Positions 13,128 through 16,063 of a DNA stretch of 16,063 bases are shown here, piece by piece. The first letter of the stretch is position 1. Each line of letters starts with the position of its first letter. The notes under the pieces are model-generated. The model ran no database searches, was not told where the DNA came from, and worked only from the letters and a program-made list of their open reading frames with translations. Source of the stretch: Clostridium sp. CAG:594 (GTDB lineage: Bacteria > Bacillota_I > Bacilli_A > RF39 > UBA660); contig FR881472.1 of NCBI GenBank assembly GCA_000434835.1, forward strand, positions 1 through 16,063. The letters are read 5' to 3'. The position numbers and the translations under genes were made by a program.

Positions 13128-14705
13128 ATGCAGTTTAAGAAAATAAAACAGAATGCTAAAAGAGTGTTAAAAAAACATTTCTTCAGAAATATTGTCATAA
13201 CTTTTATTTCACTTCTTATAATAAACGGCGGGTATTCTTATGTAACACAGTCTGCTAGAAGTACTGCAAATAGTAGGGCTGTTAAGGAAACTCAAAAAAT
13301 AAATAAAAAAAGTAAGTCTAACGCTGATTTATTAGATGATATATTAAAAAATGGCAAGAAAGACGTAAGATATGCTAAAGCTGAAGTTAAGGGAAATACA
13401 AAGAATTTAACTAATTTATTAGTTAACGAATTAACTAAATCTAAGTCATTTTTTCTAGGATTTTTAAATTCTATAAACAAAGTTATTTTTAAGAAAAATT
13501 ATAAATTAATATCTATTTTGGCTTTACTTTCGGTAATATATTTCTTATACATTATTTTAATAAAGTATCCTACCATAATAGGTAAGGCAAGGTATTTTTT
13601 AGAAAAAAATAAATTTGAAGATACAAAGATAGAAAATTTGTTTTTTGCATACAGAGTAAAAAGACAGATTCATTTATCTTTTTCATTACTTTTAAAAAAT
13701 ATATATCAAGCTTTATGGAATCTAACTATTATAGGCGGAATTGTTAAACGTTATTCATACTTTTTAGTTCCGTATATTTTAGCAGAAAACCCGGATATAA
13801 AAGCAAAAGATGCGATAAGGTTATCTAAAGACATGATGAGTGGATATAAGTTTAAGTTATTTTTACTTGAACTTACCTTAACACCTTGGTATTTATTAGG
13901 CTTTATAACTGTTGGATTAAGTGATGTATTATACTTTGATGCATATAAAGAGTGCATTTATTCTTCGTTTTATATGACACTTAGAAAAATATACAAAAAA
14001 GAAAATAAAGGCGCATTAAAACTTTTGAATGATGAGATTTTAGACGGAAAAGTAACATTAGGCTGTTACCCAGAAGAGAAAATAGAAAAAAGGTTTAAAG
14101 CACCAAGTGTTTTAAAAGGCTTAGATTTTGATAGACGCTATAGTATAACTTCTTTGATATTATTATTTTTTACATTCTCATTTATAGGATGGATATGGGA
14201 AGTTATGCTTCATTTAGTAAGTGACGGAGTATTTGTAAATCGTGGAACCATGTTTGGTCCTTGGCTTCCTATATATGGAACAGGTGGTATATTAATTCTT
14301 GTTTTACTTAAACCATTTAGAAAAAATCCTTGGCTTTTGTTTATAACGGCATTTATATTATGTGGCATAGTTGAATATTTTACTGGATGGTATTTAGAAG
14401 TATTTAAACATATGAAATGGTGGGATTATAGTGGCTATATTTTTAATATTGACGGAAGAGTATGCCTTGAAGGTCTTATTATATTTGGTCTTGGAGGATG
14501 TGCGTTTACTTATTGTTTAGCACCACTAATTGATAACCTTTATAAAAATATAAATCTTAATTTAAAAAGTACGATATGTTTAATATTGATATTGTTATTT
14601 GCAGTAGATATTGTTTATTCTCATTTTAATCCTAATTGTGGTGATGGAATAACAAGTAAAGTCCTAAATATATGTGTAAACGAAAAAGATAAGCAAATTA
14701 ATTAG
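13128..14705 (+). CDS. DUF975-CmpB fusion polytopic membrane protein
   Basis: A 525-residue membrane protein with two parts. The N-terminal half (about 1-300) resembles DUF975: a basic start, a first hydrophobic helix (21-36), a charged loop (40-105), a helix at 127-146, and the VPYILAENPDIKAKDAIRLSKDMMSGYK block (214-241) typical of that family. The C-terminal half (about 338-500) matches the CmpB putative ABC-permease family: FSFIGWIWEV (350-359), NRGTMFGPWLPIYG (371-384), EYFTGWYLEVF and WWDYSGYIFNIDGRVCLEG (431-449). Both families are uncharacterised. The ATG at 13128 follows AAAGGAG. It is the second gene of an operon with the UbiB-like gene and ends at a shared bidirectional terminator. 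Confidence 0.85.
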   Translation: MQFKKIKQNAKRVLKKHFFRNIVITFISLLIINGGYSYVTQSARSTANSRAVKETQKINKKSKSNADLLDDILKNGKKDVRYAKAEVKGNTKNLTNLLVNELTKSKSFFLGFLNSINKVIFKKNYKLISILALLSVIYFLYIILIKYPTIIGKARYFLEKNKFEDTKIENLFFAYRVKRQIHLSFSLLLKNIYQALWNLTIIGGIVKRYSYFLVPYILAENPDIKAKDAIRLSKDMMSGYKFKLFLLELTLTPWYLLGFITVGLSDVLYFDAYKECIYSSFYMTLRKIYKKENKGALKLLNDEILDGKVTLGCYPEEKIEKRFKAPSVLKGLDFDRRYSITSLILLFFTFSFIGWIWEVMLHLVSDGVFVNRGTMFGPWLPIYGTGGILILVLLKPFRKNPWLLFITAFILCGIVEYFTGWYLEVFKHMKWWDYSGYIFNIDGRVCLEGLIIFGLGGCAFTYCLAPLIDNLYKNINLNLKSTICLILILLFAVDIVYSHFNPNCGDGITSKVLNICVNEKDKQIN

Positions 14706-14722
14706 ATTTACTTATCTTTTTT
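14683..14722. terminator. Bidirectional terminator between convergent genes
   Basis: AAAAAGATAAG (14683-14693) pairs with CTTATCTTTTT (14711-14721); four further pairs (AAAT/ATTT) lie beyond a C-A mismatch, with a seven-base loop. The hairpin covers both stop codons (14703-14705 plus, 14708-14710 minus), and T runs are present in both directions. Confidence 0.85.
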
Positions 14723-16063
14723 AATTATTATTTTATTAAACATTAAAAGCATTAAAGGTAGTGCAAATACGTTTGGAAGTGCGTATCTAAAGTATGTGTT
14801 AGCAGGTGATACAAAACATACTAAAAGTATTAAAAATGATGGTATAAGAAGTATTATATCTTTGTATTTTTTTCTGTAAAATAAATAAGATAACATAAAT
14901 AGAAGAATCCATGTGTTAAATCCAATATTAATTAATAATCCAATAAATGGAATATATGGAAATGCTATTGCAAAGCCTCCTAAGACCATTCTTAAAGGCC
15001 TTAATTTCTTATTAAAGTGATAATCAAAACCATAGTTATTAATTATCTTTTTACCCTTAATATGTACATACCAATTAGTTTCAACCGGATAGATATATCC
15101 ATATGTATTAGCTATAGTAGCTTCTACATATACTAAAGGATGTTTTTTTAATTGAGTAAACCATACTTTAAAATAGTTTTTTAAATCATTATCAGTATAA
15201 TATCTATTAAACTCATTTTTAACAGGATCTGCTAAAGCAGGATTATACCTAGATGCTATAGTATCATAATTTAAGAGTTTATCGATTGCCTTTTTTTCAT
15301 CACTAGTTACTTCTTTTTTATATTCTTTTACATATCTTGCAGTCTGCTGAAAAGGAACTGATAAAACTTCTCTTATGCTTCCGTTTGTGATTTTAAAATG
15401 TGGTAATATAACGTTATTATAAGAATAATAAAACGTAATTGTTATGCAAATGATTATAATGTATTTAAATATGTTTTGTCTTCCTAAGAAAAGTAAAAAT
15501 AAAAGCGAAAGTAAAACTATATGAAATCCATTATTTCTAAATAATATTATTAGTATGATTAAAAGTATTTCCATTACCATATCTTTAATCTTTAGTTTTC
15601 CTTTTAAGTTTATTAATTTGTAAAATGAAATTATATAAACGATAATAAGACATCCAAATATAACATCTTTAACAGGACTCATTGCATAAAGTGGAAATAC
15701 TGGTACTAAAGAATAAATAAGTAAACATATTTTTCTATACTTTAAGCTTACGTTTATATCCTTCATAAATTTAATAGTGTATGATAAAGTACTTGCTAAA
15801 ATAATCGTCTGAATAATGCTGTAAATAAATAGTCCGGCATTCAAAGAAGAAAATAATTTAATTCCAAGCTTAACTAAAGAGCCAAGTATTATTGTATGAA
15901 CAACGGGATGATGATTTGTTAAAATTACGTTTTTATCTATTAATACAACGTAGTCTGAGTACTTGTTGTTTATATTAAAATACTGTAAAAGCTGAAAGCT
16001 AGGATCAGGAGACATAATCGCTGGATAAAATGCAATTATGTAAACTGGCCATAAAAGAATTAT
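14708..16063 (-). CDS. Polytopic membrane protein, DUF6020-like, 5' end beyond the window
   Basis: A large membrane protein with about ten or more hydrophobic segments, of the DUF6020 type, which resembles membrane glycosyltransferases of the GT-C kind. Visible motifs are AFYPAIMSPDPSFQLLQ near the visible N terminus, NHHPVVHTIILGS, a QTARYVKEY segment in a long hydrophilic stretch, and repeated Ile/Leu-rich helices; the chain ends in a Lys-rich tail. The ATG at 16015 is not the real start: the frame stays open without a stop through base 16063 and encodes hydrophobic sequence (LLWPVYIIAFYPAI) that belongs to the same family pattern, so 451 residues are visible and more lie outside. The TAA stop is two bases from the convergent gene. 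A role in cell-surface polysaccharide or lipid glycosylation is inference. Confidence 0.8.
   Translation of the reverse strand: MILLWPVYIIAFYPAIMSPDPSFQLLQYFNINNKYSDYVVLIDKNVILTNHHPVVHTIILGSLVKLGIKLFSSLNAGLFIYSIIQTIILASTLSYTIKFMKDINVSLKYRKICLLIYSLVPVFPLYAMSPVKDVIFGCLIIVYIISFYKLINLKGKLKIKDMVMEILLIILIILFRNNGFHIVLLSLLFLLFLGRQNIFKYIIIICITITFYYSYNNVILPHFKITNGSIREVLSVPFQQTARYVKEYKKEVTSDEKKAIDKLLNYDTIASRYNPALADPVKNEFNRYYTDNDLKNYFKVWFTQLKKHPLVYVEATIANTYGYIYPVETNWYVHIKGKKIINNYGFDYHFNKKLRPLRMVLGGFAIAFPYIPFIGLLINIGFNTWILLFMLSYLFYRKKYKDIILLIPSFLILLVCFVSPANTYFRYALPNVFALPLMLLMFNKIIIKKDK

Noticed and set aside
1..16063. CRISPR arrays and tandem repeats
   Set aside because: No regularly spaced direct repeats were found; short A/T-rich repetition is expected from composition.

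Overview
The window is very AT-rich, compactly coded DNA. It carries G/A-rich Shine-Dalgarno sites (AGGAGG or AGGTGA), TTGACA/TATAAT promoters, a spore-coat cotJ locus and peptidoglycan genes (MurF, a D-Ala-D-Ala carboxypeptidase). Together these suggest an endospore-lineage, walled, anaerobic or facultative low-GC Bacillota, possibly an uncultured gut lineage. Anaerobic metabolism is inferred from the pyruvate formate-lyase activase. All intact genes recognised here end in TAA or TAG.

Layout. Bases 26-145 hold a minus-strand tRNA-Gly(TCC) with a near-ideal promoter. Bases 261-2445 are plus-strand: a CNNM/CBS membrane protein lacking the usual C-terminal domain, then a spore-coat pair in which CotJA and CotJB are fused in one polypeptide, followed by CotJC. 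Bases 2488-4961 are minus-strand: an unknown 147-residue protein, then a two-gene operon of a COG2426-type membrane protein and an archaeal-type prolyl-tRNA synthetase. Bases 5112-8242 are plus-strand: an orphan PD-(D/E)XK-like nuclease, MurF, and a zinc-ribbon membrane protein. PflA (minus, 8253-8963) is convergent with that last gene and divergent from a D-Ala-D-Ala carboxypeptidase (plus, 9070-10308).

Bases 10309-11427 look like a small accessory patch: a very short minus-strand ORF with its own promoter and Shine-Dalgarno, a small papain-like protein of a type common in phages, and a DUF488-like protein. Bases 11560-14705 form a two-gene plus-strand operon of a UbiB/AarF-type kinase-like protein and a DUF975-CmpB fusion membrane protein. 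The window ends inside a minus-strand polytopic membrane protein (DUF6020-like) whose frame stays open to base 16063.

The genes are separated by short hairpin terminators, several overlapping the stop codons, so transcription units are easy to delimit. No insertion sequence, CRISPR array, integrase, riboswitch or T-box was seen. No gap between genes exceeds about 250 bases. I see no clear new multi-gene system. The best leads are the orphan PD-(D/E)XK protein, the small ORF at 10381-10473 with its neighbours, the cotJA-cotJB fusion, and inverted repeats lying over the start regions of the cotJ and carboxypeptidase genes.
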